Positions 16,889 to 25,371 of a stretch of DNA of 27,500 nt are shown in pieces. The position numbers and the translations under genes were made by a program. Position 1 is the stretch's first letter. Each line of letters begins with the position of its first letter. The notes below the pieces were generated by a model. That model did not search any database. It saw only the letters and a program-made list of their open reading frames with translations, and was not told the DNA's origin. The stretch spans positions 323,212-350,711 of the forward strand of contig CAJNDS010000213.1 in NCBI GenBank assembly GCA_905221605.1. The letters are read 5' to 3'. The stretch comes from Symbiodinium natans (taxonomy: Eukaryota; Sar; Dinophyceae; Suessiales; Symbiodiniaceae).

Positions 16889-17869
16889 CCTTATACCCCC
16901 TTACACCCAACCAGGGGCCTCGGTCGCAGCGTCGGCGCCCTCGGTGGCAGCCACGCGTCTGAGTCTGGCCGTGAGAAGCCTGTGGGCTTGGGTTGGTTCG
17001 GTTTTGATGTTGGGGGTTTCCGAAAACAGGGGGTGCCCTGCAAGGTTCTATATGCCAGTAGTGAAAACAGGTTATTTTTGGGAAATGACCATATACGGCT
17101 TCGGGCCTTGGGGGCCCCGGGAGCTGAAGCATGTTGGCGGTGCTGCGAAGTCAACAATCCCTTGACGAAGGTGGCTATATCTGGGGATACACACTAGACC
17201 GCCTCCTTATCATGCAGAATTTTCGCGTCACCAACATTACCCCACTGAGCCTACTGCGGCCAAGAGAACGATGCCAAAGTCAGACGAATGAACACACTTG
17301 CTGTCTCTGACTCAGCCGCTTGTGCCAATAGCAAGTCCAAATAAGTCGCTCGGCTGCCAACTCCTACTTTTGAGGGCGGCGCAAGACAAAGAAGCCAACG
17401 CCTACTATTGAGGGCGGCACAACAATCAGGACATGGAGCACAGACATTTGCAACAGAACATGTGTCCCCGAAGTCAAACGCTGAATCCCACCCATACTGA
17501 TGCAGTTCTTACCACGTCGATGACCGCGCAGAGTTGTTCACAAGCTTTGCTGTGTCCCTGCAGTTGGTCAAGTAGTCACGATCAGGGCGGCAGCCTCAGC
17601 AACGCGGTACTACAGCAGAGTGTACTGCCGTATACGATGGTATGCCAGAACAACCTGTTGGAAAAGCCAAAAGCCGGGAGTTAATGCCTCTGAGTGTGGT
17701 TTGAGCAGCTGAATGTACGACGCGTTGCCTTCCCTGCCTATTCTGAGCATCTTGCCCGAAACCATCTTCCACTGTTTTGGGCTTCAGCTTCTGGCCCAAG
17801 AGTTCGATGCTACCCGCAGGAACTCTTGGGGGCTTAGCCGGTTTTGCTCTTGGAGCTACGTGGATTCTC
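16889..17869. other. Spacer with short overlapping frames
   Basis: Many frames of 60-130 codons overlap on both strands from 16740 to 17930 without a recognisable family. The minus-strand frame at 17596-17928 contains a six-alanine run made by the CTG/CAG repeat at 17876-17891. If the ankyrin remnant has a second frameshift there, this frame could be its former C-terminal tail. Confidence 0.35.
17356..17431. repeat. 38-bp tandem repeat, two copies
   Basis: GCCAACTCCTACTTTTGAGG at 17356 and GCCAACGCCTACTATTGAGG at 17394 begin two diverged 38-bp units, each continuing with GCGGC(G/A)CAA. Confidence 0.85.
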
Positions 17870-18170
17870 TCACCTGCAGCAGCAGCAGCAGCGGGGACCA
17901 AAACTCCACACATCCTTATCTGCTTCATCCTTCCACAGCAGCTGTATCATCTCGGCGAGGCCTTTCATAGATGCAAACGTCAAGGCCCTGTAGCTTTGAG
18001 TCTTCTGCACATTCTTGTCCGCTCCAGCCTCCAGCAGCAGTCGAAGAATCTCGACATGACCTTCCCAAGAGGGGGATCAAAAACGTCTGATTCCGCATAC
18101 GTCGAAGATGCTCCAGTGAAGCTGTGCAATCTCGACAGCTGGCGAAGACAATGACCAAGAGAGGCAGCTC
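17870..18170 (-). pseudogene. Ankyrin-repeat protein remnant, frameshifted
   Basis: From 18076 down to a TGA at 17870-17872 the minus strand is open for 68 codons and encodes two ankyrin repeats: EGHVEILRLLLEAGADKN, then a weaker KGLAEMIQLLWKDEADKD. The Gly codons that start the inner helices lie exactly 99 bp (33 codons) apart, the family period. A third remnant, AASLGH at 18151-18168, lies in another frame, 95 bp further upstream. A small indel, possibly at the G5 run 18071-18075, and a TGA at 18077-18079 therefore separate the repeats. No start codon is seen. The open frame ends after five Cys codons from a CTG repeat, next to CAG/GTGAGA, which could be a splice donor. Ankyrin repeats are protein-binding scaffolds. 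Alternatives: an exon of a split gene, or sequencing indels in a live gene. Confidence 0.8.
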
Positions 18171-18567
18171 TTGAAGCTCCAACAACCACAAAGCCGCAAA
18201 GATGTTGGCAAATGGTACGAATGGAGACGCGCTCTATGAGCTTTCGGGTTCGAAACCCCTCAAGCGGACGGAGATCGAGGCCGTGCCAAACAAAACCCCG
18301 CGCAGCCTCGCACGGTGGCCCTGCGGGTGACTTTCGTGAATTGGAACAACACACGCGCGGTCGCAAGTGACCCTCGTGGAGGTGCTCACAACTACCTGAC
18401 CTACCTCAGGTGAGCAACGGAATCAGGTTCGCCTAAGAACCCCAAAGCTTAACGTTAAGCCCCGTAGCACTCCCAGCTCATTTATGATTCGATACTCGGG
18501 CATAGGGTTTGTAGGCAGCGGAGTTCAGAGTTCTACAGCGGAGGGCGTTAAGGGCTTAAGATTTTTA
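18171..18567. other. Spacer upstream of the ankyrin remnant
   Basis: The minus-strand frame holding AASLGH extends upstream to 18366 without a recognisable domain. A tRNA-like B-box GGTTCGAAACC at 18247-18257 has no supporting tRNA fold. Confidence 0.4.
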
Positions 18568-18730
18568 TAGGGTTTAGGGCTTGTGGCTTGGTTTTCTGTA
18601 AGTCGAGGAGTTTAGGGTTCAGGGTTCAGGGTTCAGGGTTCAGGGTTCAGGGTTTAGGGTTTAGGGTTTAGGGTTTAGGGTTTAGGGTTTAGGGTTTAGG
18701 GTTTGGGGTTTAGGGTTTAGGGTTTAGGGC
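18568..18730 (+). repeat. Telomeric array with TTCAGGG block
   Basis: Isolated units at 18568-18580, then from 18611 one TTTAGGG, five TTCAGGG, then about ten TTTAGGG. Confidence 0.95.
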
Positions 18731-18825
18731 TTGAGCTGTGCATCCCTCCTGCTGCCCACCTTGGCTCCATGCCGCCGTCGATACGACCAGGTGTGGCCTT
18801 TGTGCAGGCGCAGGCAGGATGACGA

Positions 18826-18988
18826 GTTTAGGGTTTAGGGCTTAGGGTTTAGAGTTTAGGGTTTAGGGTTTAGGGTTTCGGGTTTAGGGTTTAGGGTTTA
18901 GGGTTTAGGGTTTAGGGTTTAGGGTTTAGGGTTTAGGGTTTAGGGTTTAGGGTTTAGGGCAGTTTAGGGTTTCGGGTTTAGGGTTTTG
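18826..18988 (+). repeat. Telomeric array (TTTAGGG)n
   Basis: About 22 units with CTTAGGG, TTTAGAG and TTTCGGG variants and a CAG interruption near 18960. Confidence 0.96.
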
Positions 18989-19065
18989 AGGTGGGATCGG
19001 GGAAGAGCAGCAACTGCGCAGCACACTTTTTGGCGATAAACAAGTGAAGACAACCTCCCTTTTCT

Positions 19066-19117
19066 GGGTTTAGGGTTTAGGGTTTAGGGTTTAGGGTTTA
19101 AACCCTAAACCCTAAAC
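19066..19117. repeat. Head-to-head telomeric junction
   Basis: Five TTTAGGG units run directly into CCCTAAA units through GGGTTTAAACCC. The central 36 bp (19082-19117) form a perfect palindrome centred between 19099 and 19100. This is the arrangement expected from end-to-end joining of two telomeres, or from a foldback. Confidence 0.97.
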
Positions 19118-19153
19118 ACGTCATCCCGGCAGGCTTTGGATGTCGGTCAACTC

Positions 19154-19258
19154 TACTTGGAGGTTCATGGGTAGTTGTAAGTAGCGGGTTCTAGGTGCTT
19201 ATAGTCACCCACCCTACTTTGTACCAACAACTTGTACGTCTCTATGAACCTGCAAGTA
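19154..19258. mobile_element. MITE-like element, family C copy C3
   Basis: A 105-bp element. The left end is TACTTGGAGGTTCATGGGTA; the right end, reverse-complemented, is TACTTGCAGGTTCATAGAGA. A second inner pairing, GTAGTTGTAAGTA against TTGTACCAACAAC, is partial. Ends match C1. No coding potential. Confidence 0.78.
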
Positions 19259-19448
19259 ACCTAAGCCCCGAGGTGTCAAGACTTGAGAAGAAAAGACGGT
19301 TTGTCAGCCCAGGGGGTTGCATGAAGTGGAGGACCCGAAACCCTAAACCCGAAAAATCTCGTCCAAAGCCTCCTTTGCATGATCCGGAGGCATCCTGTCT
19401 CAAACAATCCGGGCGTTCGTCACTCAACCCTACGGCCTCGAGCCCCAG

Positions 19449-19653
19449 GGGGGGGGGGAGGGGGGGGGAGGGCGCGGGGGGGGGGAGGGGGGGGAGGGGG
19501 GGGAGGGGGGGAGGGGGGGGAGGGGGGGGAGGGGGGGGAGGGGGGGGGGAGGGGGGGAGAGGGGGAAGGGGGGGGAAGGGGAAGGGGGGGGAAGGGGGGG
19601 GGGGGGGAGGGGTTAGGGCAGGGGGAGGGGAGGGGGAGCGGGGGGGGGGGGGG
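19449..19653. repeat. Poly-G/GA low-complexity tract
   Basis: About 200 bp of G runs (mostly 7-9) separated by single A or AA, with a few C and T. Very high quadruplex potential. Glycine/arginine-rich open frames across it are artefacts of composition. Confidence 0.95.
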
Positions 19654-20038
19654 GCCTTGGACGCTTAACGTCTATTCTGCGCGTGCTCTTTGTTTTCTTG
19701 GATTGGTTCCCGAAAACCAATTCTGAAATTGGGTTCTCGTTTGGCGCTTCAATGCGGAAGGCGTTCTATCGGATCGCTCCTTGGAGGGTCGGACGGTAAG
19801 GGGGTTCGGAACATTTTGCTGGAGATTGGGGGAGGCGTGGACCATGCGTGGAGGTTGACGGACGGGTTCGGCGCGGAAGGGGAGAGTGACATTCGGTGCC
19901 GCGCGCCCTCCGCGCCTTTCCGCCCTCTGCACGCTCCGCGCCCTCCGTGCCCTCCGCGCCCTCCGCGCGCCCTCCGCGCGCTTCCGCGCCCTCCGCGCCC
20001 TCCGCGGCCTCCGCGGCCCTCCACGCACCCCCCCCCGT
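19654..20038. repeat. Tandem duplication, copy 1 (385 bp)
   Basis: It begins GCCTTGGACGCTTAACG. The first roughly 140 bp are identical to copy 2, and the rest is similar apart from small changes. The 3' part is a CGCCCTCCG-like 9-bp minisatellite. The unique part contains an imperfect hairpin (AACCAATT...AATTGGGTT). Overlapping frames on both strands are compositional. Confidence 0.93.
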
Positions 20039-20540
20039 GCCTTGGACGCTTAACGTCTATTCTGCGCGTGCTCTTTGTTTTCTTGGATTGGTTCCCGAAA
20101 ACCAATTCTGAAATTGGGTTCTCGTTTGGCGCTTCAATGCGGAAGGCGTTCTATCGGATCGCTCCTTGGAGGGTCGGACGGGAAGGGGGTTCGGAACATT
20201 TTGCGGGAGATGCGGGGAGGCCATGCATGGAGGTTGACGGACGGGTTCGGCGCGGAAGGGGAGAGTGACATTCCGTTGATGGGCAAGGGATTTGGGGACG
20301 TGGATGCCGCGCGCCCTCCACGCCTTTCCGCCCTCTGCACGCTCCCCGCCCTCCGTGCCCTCCGCGCCCTCCGCGCGCTCCCGCGCCCTCCGCGCCCTCC
20401 GCACCCTCCGCGCCCTCCGCACCCTCCGCGCCCTCCGCGCCCTCCGCAGCGAGCCTCGCGCCTCGCGCCTTCCCTCCGCGGGCCCTTCCGCCCTCTGGCC
20501 TCCGCGCCATCCGCGCCCTCGCAGCCTCCGCGCGCTCTCC
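20039..20540. repeat. Tandem duplication, copy 2, with extended CGCCCTCCG minisatellite
   Basis: The start is 385 bp after copy 1. It contains a segment of about 34 bp near 20273-20306 (TTGATGGGCAAGGGATTTGG and following) absent from copy 1, and a longer CGCCCTCCG run to about 20540. Confidence 0.92.
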
Positions 20541-20815
20541 GAGGGGGGGGAGGGGGGGGGAGAGGGGGGGGGAGGGGGGGGGGGGGGGGAGGGGGGGAGA
20601 GGGGGGGGAGGAGGGGGGGGGAGGGGGGGGGAGGGGGGGGGGGGGGGGAGGGGGGGGGGAGGGGGGGGGGGGGGAGGGGGGGGGAGGGGAGGGGGGGGGA
20701 GGGGGGGGGAGCGGGGGGAGGGGGAGGCGGGGGGGGGGGGTAGATGGAAGCATAGGGGGGCGCGAAAGCCGCGCGGAGCTGGGGGGGGGAGGGGGGGCGG
20801 GGGGGAGGGGGGGGT
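20541..20815. repeat. Second poly-G/GA tract
   Basis: G runs of 7-14 separated by single A, interrupted near 20742-20780 by short mixed sequence. Like the first tract it follows directly on the duplicated block, so the duplication is sandwiched between two polypurine tracts. Confidence 0.95.
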
Positions 20816-21497
20816 GCATGGCTGCGGAAACCCACATATTCGGATGCCTGGTGCAGGTAGTAGAACCCCTCATCCTTGTCATAGTGGGGTAACATGTTAC
20901 ATTTTTAAGGGCACTAAATACCTCAAGATGGAATGGGAAGTCAAGCTTTCAATACTATCCCAGCCATGCAAAGCCCCTCAGCTGGCAGTACCGGGCAAGT
21001 AGGTTTCGTTCAGGCGTCGGAGTCGAGGACACTGTCTGGGAGGCCCGGCAAGTGGCGCCGGCATGTACCCAGCGATCCGCGGCACGACTCCGGTACTGCG
21101 GCTGTGCTCAAGGGGTGTGTTTTGGCTCACGGGGTTTAGGGTTTCGGGCTTAAGGATTCGGGTGCAAAGCCTGACATACGCCATGATGGCAAGGACATGC
21201 TGAACATCAAAATAAGCAAATTGATTGGCATATTTTTGACTTGAGCCCTGAGCCACACCATATTTGCCAGCATGGATGCATCGGAACGAGGAAGTTGACC
21301 CCCTAAAGCACACCCTAGACCCCTAAAAGCCCTCCATAAAACACCCTACTAAGCTAGCGCCAGAACCCTCTAAAGTCCTCAAGCGCCTAACAAAAAAACC
21401 CAAAGCCCTAAAGCCCTGTGCAAACAGCTCATCCACAGCTCAACACCCAAAGAAGACCAGCCTAAACCCTAAAGCCTGATGGGCTTGTTTTTTTGTG
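20816..21497. other. Spacer with isolated telomere units
   Basis: Short frames at 20933-21139 and 20978-21313 on opposite strands are unrecognised. One or two TTTAGGG-like units lie at 21131-21150, and CCCTAAA/CCTAAA-like units are scattered through 21300-21475. Confidence 0.5.
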
Positions 21498-21728
21498 GGT
21501 TTGGGGTTTAGGTTTAGGGTTTGGGGCTTAGGGTTTAGGGTTTAGGGTTTAGTGTTTAGGGTTTAGGGTTTAGGGTTTAGGGTTTAGGGTTTAGGGTTTA
21601 GGGTTTAGGGTTTAGGGTTTAGGGTTTAGGGTTTAGGGTTTAGGGTTTAGGGTTTCGGGTTTAGGGTTTAGGGTTTAGGGTTTAGGGTTTAGGGTTAGGG
21701 TTTAGGGTTTAGGGTTTAGGGTTTAGGG
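21498..21728 (+). repeat. Long telomeric array (TTTAGGG)n
   Basis: About 32 units, nearly pure after the first few. A decayed tail of GGGTTTTAGGG-like motifs continues to about 21855. Confidence 0.97.
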
Positions 21729-21894
21729 AAATGAGGGGCTTCCGGAGTTTGGGTGGGGCTTTCGAAGTTGGGCGTCTTCGGGTTTTGGCGTCTTTAGGGT
21801 TTTACGGCTTTGGGGCTTTAGGGTTGTGGGCTGTCAGGGTTTTAGGGTCTTAGGGGGCTTCAAAGTTGAGGGTTGATGCTTCAGGAATGGAGTA

Positions 21895-22035
21895 GCCTAG
21901 GTAACCATACTAGGTTACTTCATAAGGGAACCCGGGAAGCAAAAACAGTGTAAAGGGCACCACTTATCCCCGTGTATATACCCTTTAAGGGACTATTCTG
22001 GGGTCCCTCATTCCCTCATTCCCTACTACCCAACA
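21895..22035. mobile_element. MITE-like element, family B copy B4 (boundaries uncertain)
   Basis: The right part (TGGGGTCCCTCATTCCC, a second TCATTCCC, then TACTA) matches B1-B3. The left part (GGTTACTTCATAAGGGAAC) resembles D2 and pairs only loosely with the right end. A local inverted repeat GTAACC/GGTTAC lies at 21901-21918. Confidence 0.5.
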
Positions 22036-22336
22036 GTAAGGAACGGGACCAGGCGTCACCAACTTTTTCTCACGGGCCTGCACTTAACCTGGACCGCAGC
22101 TCACCGTGGTCTCTGCCTTCCTGAGTGGATTTGGGGAAGTTTCCCGAAACCCTAAACCCTACAGGAACCCTAAGCCCCCTAAACGGCTCAAGTTGAGGGG
22201 TCACTCATCACTAGGGGCGATAAGACCCCAGTAAGGTGATAACTTTCCTTATTTCTAGCTCGAAACGGCACGTGAAGCTAGCAGGTCGGATCGTGGGTTG
22301 CAGGCCCCGAGCTCGAAACCCAGAACCGCCTACAGA
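22036..22336. other. Spacer with a short CCCTAAA tract
   Basis: CCCTAAA-like units lie at 22146-22183; otherwise nothing recognised. GCTCGAAACCC near 22311 recalls a tRNA B-box but no tRNA fold is present. Confidence 0.5.
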
Positions 22337-22388
22337 TAAACCCTAAACCCTAAACCCTCAACCCTCAACCCTCAACCCTAAACCCTAA
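22337..22388 (-). repeat. Telomeric array with CCCTCAA units
   Basis: CCCTAAA, then three CCCTCAA, then CCCTAAA. Confidence 0.94.
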
Positions 22389-22484
22389 AATATCCCGAAC
22401 CGGTGTCGTCCCAGGAGCTGCCGAACAGAAAGAGAGTGACGAAGCTGCGCAGACTGAACCGACCCACGAAGTGGTCGGTGCTTC

Positions 22485-22600
22485 GGGGGTTTAGAGGGTT
22501 TAGGGTTTTTTGGTTTAGGGTTTAAAGGGTTTAGAGGGTTTTCGAGGGTTTTAGAGGTGTTGGAGGGTTTAGAGGGTTTTGAGGGTCCGGAGGGTTTAGA
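22485..22600 (+). repeat. Highly degenerate TTTAGGG-derived array
   Basis: Units such as GGGTTTAGA and GGGTTTTAGAGG with irregular spacing. The minus strand is open for 92 codons (22385-22663) with a SKPSNPKN-like composition that simply translates the repeat. Confidence 0.8.
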
Positions 22601-23225
22601 GTAGGAGGCTTTTCGGTCTTGCGCTTGGAGTGTCAAGGGGCTGAGGGACTGTATAAGGTACACCCACCTTTGGAGTAGACCCTGGAAAAAAAGTATATAC
22701 TTTTTAGGTACAAGTAACTATAATAGGAACCCAGAACCAAAAAAAGTATTCAAGTATAGTACTCCAAAACCCAGTACATATAGGGGTTATATAGGGGAAG
22801 AAGACTGAAGGTCCCTTGTACCCCTTACAGGCCCCGATCTTGTCCTGACTCTCATCTTTGGCCATTCAAGAAAGCCCGGCGCCCCAAAGTTTGTTTCTTA
22901 CGCTTCTATGGGCCCCCCCCTACCTCCAAGCTCAAGGCTCAGAACCCCCGCCGTCGGGCCCCTCTCAGCCAACCCTCTGGACCCCGGCCTAGAGTACCAT
23001 CGGAAAGAACTTAGAAGTTTTTTGGAATAGGCGATTGACTTGAGTTTAGGCCTAAACCCTAAAAGGAATAGGTTAGGGTGGCTTGGACGCCTTGGACGGC
23101 GTGGGGTGGGAGAAAGGTCTTAGATGGCCCTCCACAATCGGGCCAGAGCGGCTCTTCGCATCTGACGGAGCTTTCGAGCCTCTTCTGCGTCCTAACCTTC
23201 ACAGCATCTGCGCCATATTCCAGCA
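22601..23225. other. Spacer containing element F; otherwise no gene
   Basis: After element F nothing is recognised apart from one CCCTAAA unit at 23052. A short GC-rich stretch (22860-22990) carries no credible frame. Confidence 0.5.
22669..22768. mobile_element. Possible short inverted-repeat element, F
   Basis: TTTGGAGTA (22669-22677) and TACTCCAAA (22760-22768) are perfect 9-bp inverted ends 100 bp apart. Just inside the left end is a perfect 18-bp palindrome AAAAAGTATATACTTTTT (22688-22705). Its position matches the subterminal palindrome of family D. Single copy in the window. Confidence 0.5.
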
Positions 23226-23291
23226 AACCCTAAACCCTAAACCCTAAACCCTAATCCCTAAACCCTAAACACCCCAAGCCCTAAGCCCTCA
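23226..23291 (-). repeat. Telomeric array (CCCTAAA)n
   Basis: Nine units with CCCTAAT and CCCTAAG variants. Confidence 0.94.
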
Positions 23292-23316
23292 AGGGGTCCT
23301 CTACAACCTTGGGGAT

Positions 23317-23416
23317 CCGCAAGGGGAAGTAAAGACCCTAAACCCTAAACCCTAAACCCTAAACCCTAAACCCTAAACCCTAAACCCTAAACCCGCAAGG
23401 GGGAAGGAAAGACTCC
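23317..23416 (-). repeat. Telomeric array inside a 22-24 bp direct repeat
   Basis: A pure CCCTAAA array (23334-23394, eight to nine units) is bounded by CCGCAAGGGGAAGTAAAGAC (from 23317) and CCGCAAGGGGGAAGGAAAGA (from 23393). This looks like array insertion with duplication of the target. Confidence 0.88.
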
Positions 23417-23501
23417 CAAAGGCCGAGCATCTCGTAGACGAAGGCCGTGCAGTTGCCCCACGTCATCCGATACAGCGCCGTGAAGAGGAGGTTCCAGCCT
23501 T

Positions 23502-23655
23502 TTGGGGTTTAGGGTTTACGCGGTTTCGGGTTTAGGGTTTAGGGTTTAGGGTTTAGGGTTTAGGGTTTAGGGTTTAGGATTTAGGGTTTAGGTTCTAGGG
23601 TTTAGGGTTTAGGGTTTAGGGATAGGGTTTAAGGATTAGGGTTTCGGGTTTAGGG
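23502..23655 (+). repeat. Telomeric array, G-strand on plus
   Basis: About twenty units with TTTACGCGG, TTTAGGA, TTCTAGGG and TTTCGGG variants. Confidence 0.94.
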
Positions 23656-23758
23656 CTCTTGCCTTTCCCTTCGGCGTAGGGTCTTGGGCGTAGCTCAGTA
23701 AAGGATTCAGAGTCACGTTTTGGGTTGGGTTTTTTGTGTGCAGCTGTTGGGTTTCGAA

Positions 23759-23860
23759 ATTTAGGGTGTAGGGTTTAGGGTTTAGGGTTTAGGGTTTAGG
23801 GTTTGGGGTTTTGGGGTTTTGGGGCTTTGGGGATTTGGGGCTTTGGGGATTTGGGGTGCT
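23759..23860 (+). repeat. Telomeric array passing into TTTTGGGG units
   Basis: TTTAGGG units, then from about 23800 two TTTTGGGG followed by CTTTGGGG/ATTTGGGG units. TTTTGGGG is the known telomere unit of hypotrich ciliates; here it is probably a local variant. Confidence 0.92.
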
Positions 23861-23964
23861 AGGGCCCCGGAATCAGCTCTGTGCGGCGGTCGTCTGACGC
23901 AGAGACAACTTTGTGTGGGACCATAAACCTCTTCTATCCCCACCCTAGCTACCCCTAAGCCCTT

Positions 23965-24018
23965 GACCCTAAACCCTAAACCCTAAACCCTAAACCCGAA
24001 GCCCTAAACCCTAAACCC
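23965..24018 (-). repeat. Telomeric array (CCCTAAA)n
   Basis: Seven to eight units with one CCCGAAG. Confidence 0.94.
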
Positions 24019-24112
24019 GAGCTTCCCACAAATATCAAGTAAGGCGTGTCTGAGCCCTGCCTCGGCAAGGTCGTTATTCCTCATTCTGTTTTGTTTTGTT
24101 TTCTTTTTTTTT

Positions 24113-24290
24113 GGTTTAGGGTTTAGGGTTTAGGGTTTAGGGCTTAGGGCTTAGGGTTTAGGGTTTAGGGTTTAGGGTTTAGGGTTTAGGGTTTAGGGTT
24201 TAGGGTTTAGGGTTTAGGGTTTAGGGTTTAGGGTTTTAGGGTTTAGGGTTTAGGGTTTAGGGGTTTAGGGTTTAGGGTTTAGGGGGGGGA
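24113..24290 (+). repeat. Telomeric array (TTTAGGG)n
   Basis: About 25 units. It is preceded by a TTTTG/T-rich tract (24086-24112) and followed by a G-rich run to about 24303. Confidence 0.96.
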
Positions 24291-24456
24291 AGGGGGGGGG
24301 GGTGTAGGGGCTTTAGGGGATTATTAAGGCTTAAGGTTCGTGGTTCTGGTTCCATTTAAGCATCAGCTGTCCATCCCGAAGGCCCCCAAACATAATCTCT
24401 AGATGCCCTAACTTCGAGTACACAAACCCCTCGAACCCCAAGCGAAACCCTCAAGC

Positions 24457-24523
24457 TCTAAACCCTAAACCCTAAACCCTAAACCCCAAACCCCAAACCC
24501 TAAACCCTCTGAACCCTACACCC
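24457..24523 (-). repeat. Telomeric array (CCCTAAA)n
   Basis: Eight to nine units with CCCCAAA and CCCTACA variants. Confidence 0.93.
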
Positions 24524-24621
24524 AATTTCCTACCAACTTCGCAACACTTGACCTACCAAGTCTCGCAAAGCCCCATGCCGAAATCCCCGACTCCGCCACA
24601 ACGCTCCCCACAGCCACCCAC

Positions 24622-24676
24622 AACCCTAACCCTGAACCTAAACCCTAAACCCTAAACCCTAAACCCTAAACCCTAG
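24622..24676 (-). repeat. Telomeric array (CCCTAAA)n
   Basis: Seven units, the first two CCCTAAC and CCCTGAA. Confidence 0.94.
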
Positions 24677-24744
24677 AAGGCCCAAAACAACCGAAAATTC
24701 CCCCCCCCCACTCAACCCGAAATCCCCTTCCCGAGACCGGCTCT

Positions 24745-24828
24745 GCTTCTTAGTAGGGAGTGAGGGAAGGAGGTAACCTATGTATTCCCTTCAAGAGTAT
24801 ATGTGGGGCCCCAATTCTCGCATTCCCC
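24745..24828. mobile_element. MITE-like element, family B copy B2, right end replaced by telomeric repeat
   Basis: The left end GCTTCTTAGTAGGGAGTGAG matches the B1 right end in reverse complement (GGTTCTTAGTAGGGAATTGA). The right part, TGGGGCCCC...CATTCCC, matches B4 but stops where TACTA and the terminal bases should follow. From that point the sequence is CTAAACCCTAAA. Confidence 0.72.
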
Positions 24829-24862
24829 TAAACCCTAAACCCTAAACCCTAAACCCTAAACC
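24827..24862 (-). repeat. Telomeric array (CCCTAAA)n abutting B2
   Basis: Five units directly joined to the truncated end of B2, sharing CCCTA as possible microhomology. Confidence 0.95.
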
Positions 24863-24977
24863 AGGGCACCTGCCTTGGGCATTCAATGGCTGTGAGAGGG
24901 TCACCACCCGAGCGCCGGGGCGAGTTGCCACAAGTATCCTGGTTCAGAGGTTCAGCGGGCACAGGGAATCGGAGCTC

Positions 24978-25043
24978 AGGGTTTCGGGTTTAGGGTTTAG
25001 GGTTTAGGGTTTCGGGTTTCGGGTCTTGGGTTTGGGGTGTTAA
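24978..25043 (+). repeat. Telomeric array with TTTCGGG units
   Basis: About nine units, four of them TTTCGGG. Isolated units follow at 25086-25098 and 25145-25175. Confidence 0.92.
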
Positions 25044-25371
25044 GGGCTCCAATGTGGGTTTCGACTTGGAGGTCTGTAGCCTGAATGGGGTTTAGGGCAC
25101 AAAGTTTTGGGGAAAGGTTGAACATGTTGGGGACTAAGGCTGTTGGGTTTCAGGGTTTAGGGTGTAGGGTAGGGGTACGCGCGTTTTCGAGACCCTTGGA
25201 TGGTTTCAGGGGCAGTGAAGCAACCAGCACCCCGTCACAAGCCTTCTCAAGCATCAACAGTCATGCGAACTGGTTTGACCACGATGGAAAGTGGCTCATA
25301 CTTGAAACGAACGGATTGGGAATGGGTGAATACGTAGAGTGAATGAAATAAACCTTCTACTTTCTTCTGGC

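Noticed and set aside
18241-18260. Possible tRNA T-arm (GGTTCGAAACC)
   Set aside because: The T-stem pairs at only three positions and no acceptor or D-arm partner is found at the right distance.
19195-21002. Long frames (up to about 250 codons) rich in Gly, Arg, Pro or Ala on both strands
   Set aside because: They arise from poly-G/GA and CGCCCTCCG repeats lacking stop codons; the duplicated DNA also explains their similarity to each other.
21100-21131. Partial resemblance to the dinoflagellate spliced leader (TTTTGGCTCA)
   Set aside because: Only about ten bases match and the CCGTAGCCAT portion is absent; no Sm-like site was seen.
22385-22663. 92-codon minus frame with Ser-Lys-Pro repeats
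   Set aside because: It translates degenerate TTTAGGG-derived DNA; no non-repeat domain.
23694-23761. Possible tRNA (GTAGCTCAGTAAAGG with GGTTTCGAAAT downstream)
   Set aside because: The A-box and B-box are imperfect and the 5' end GGGCGTA has no complementary 3' acceptor strand.
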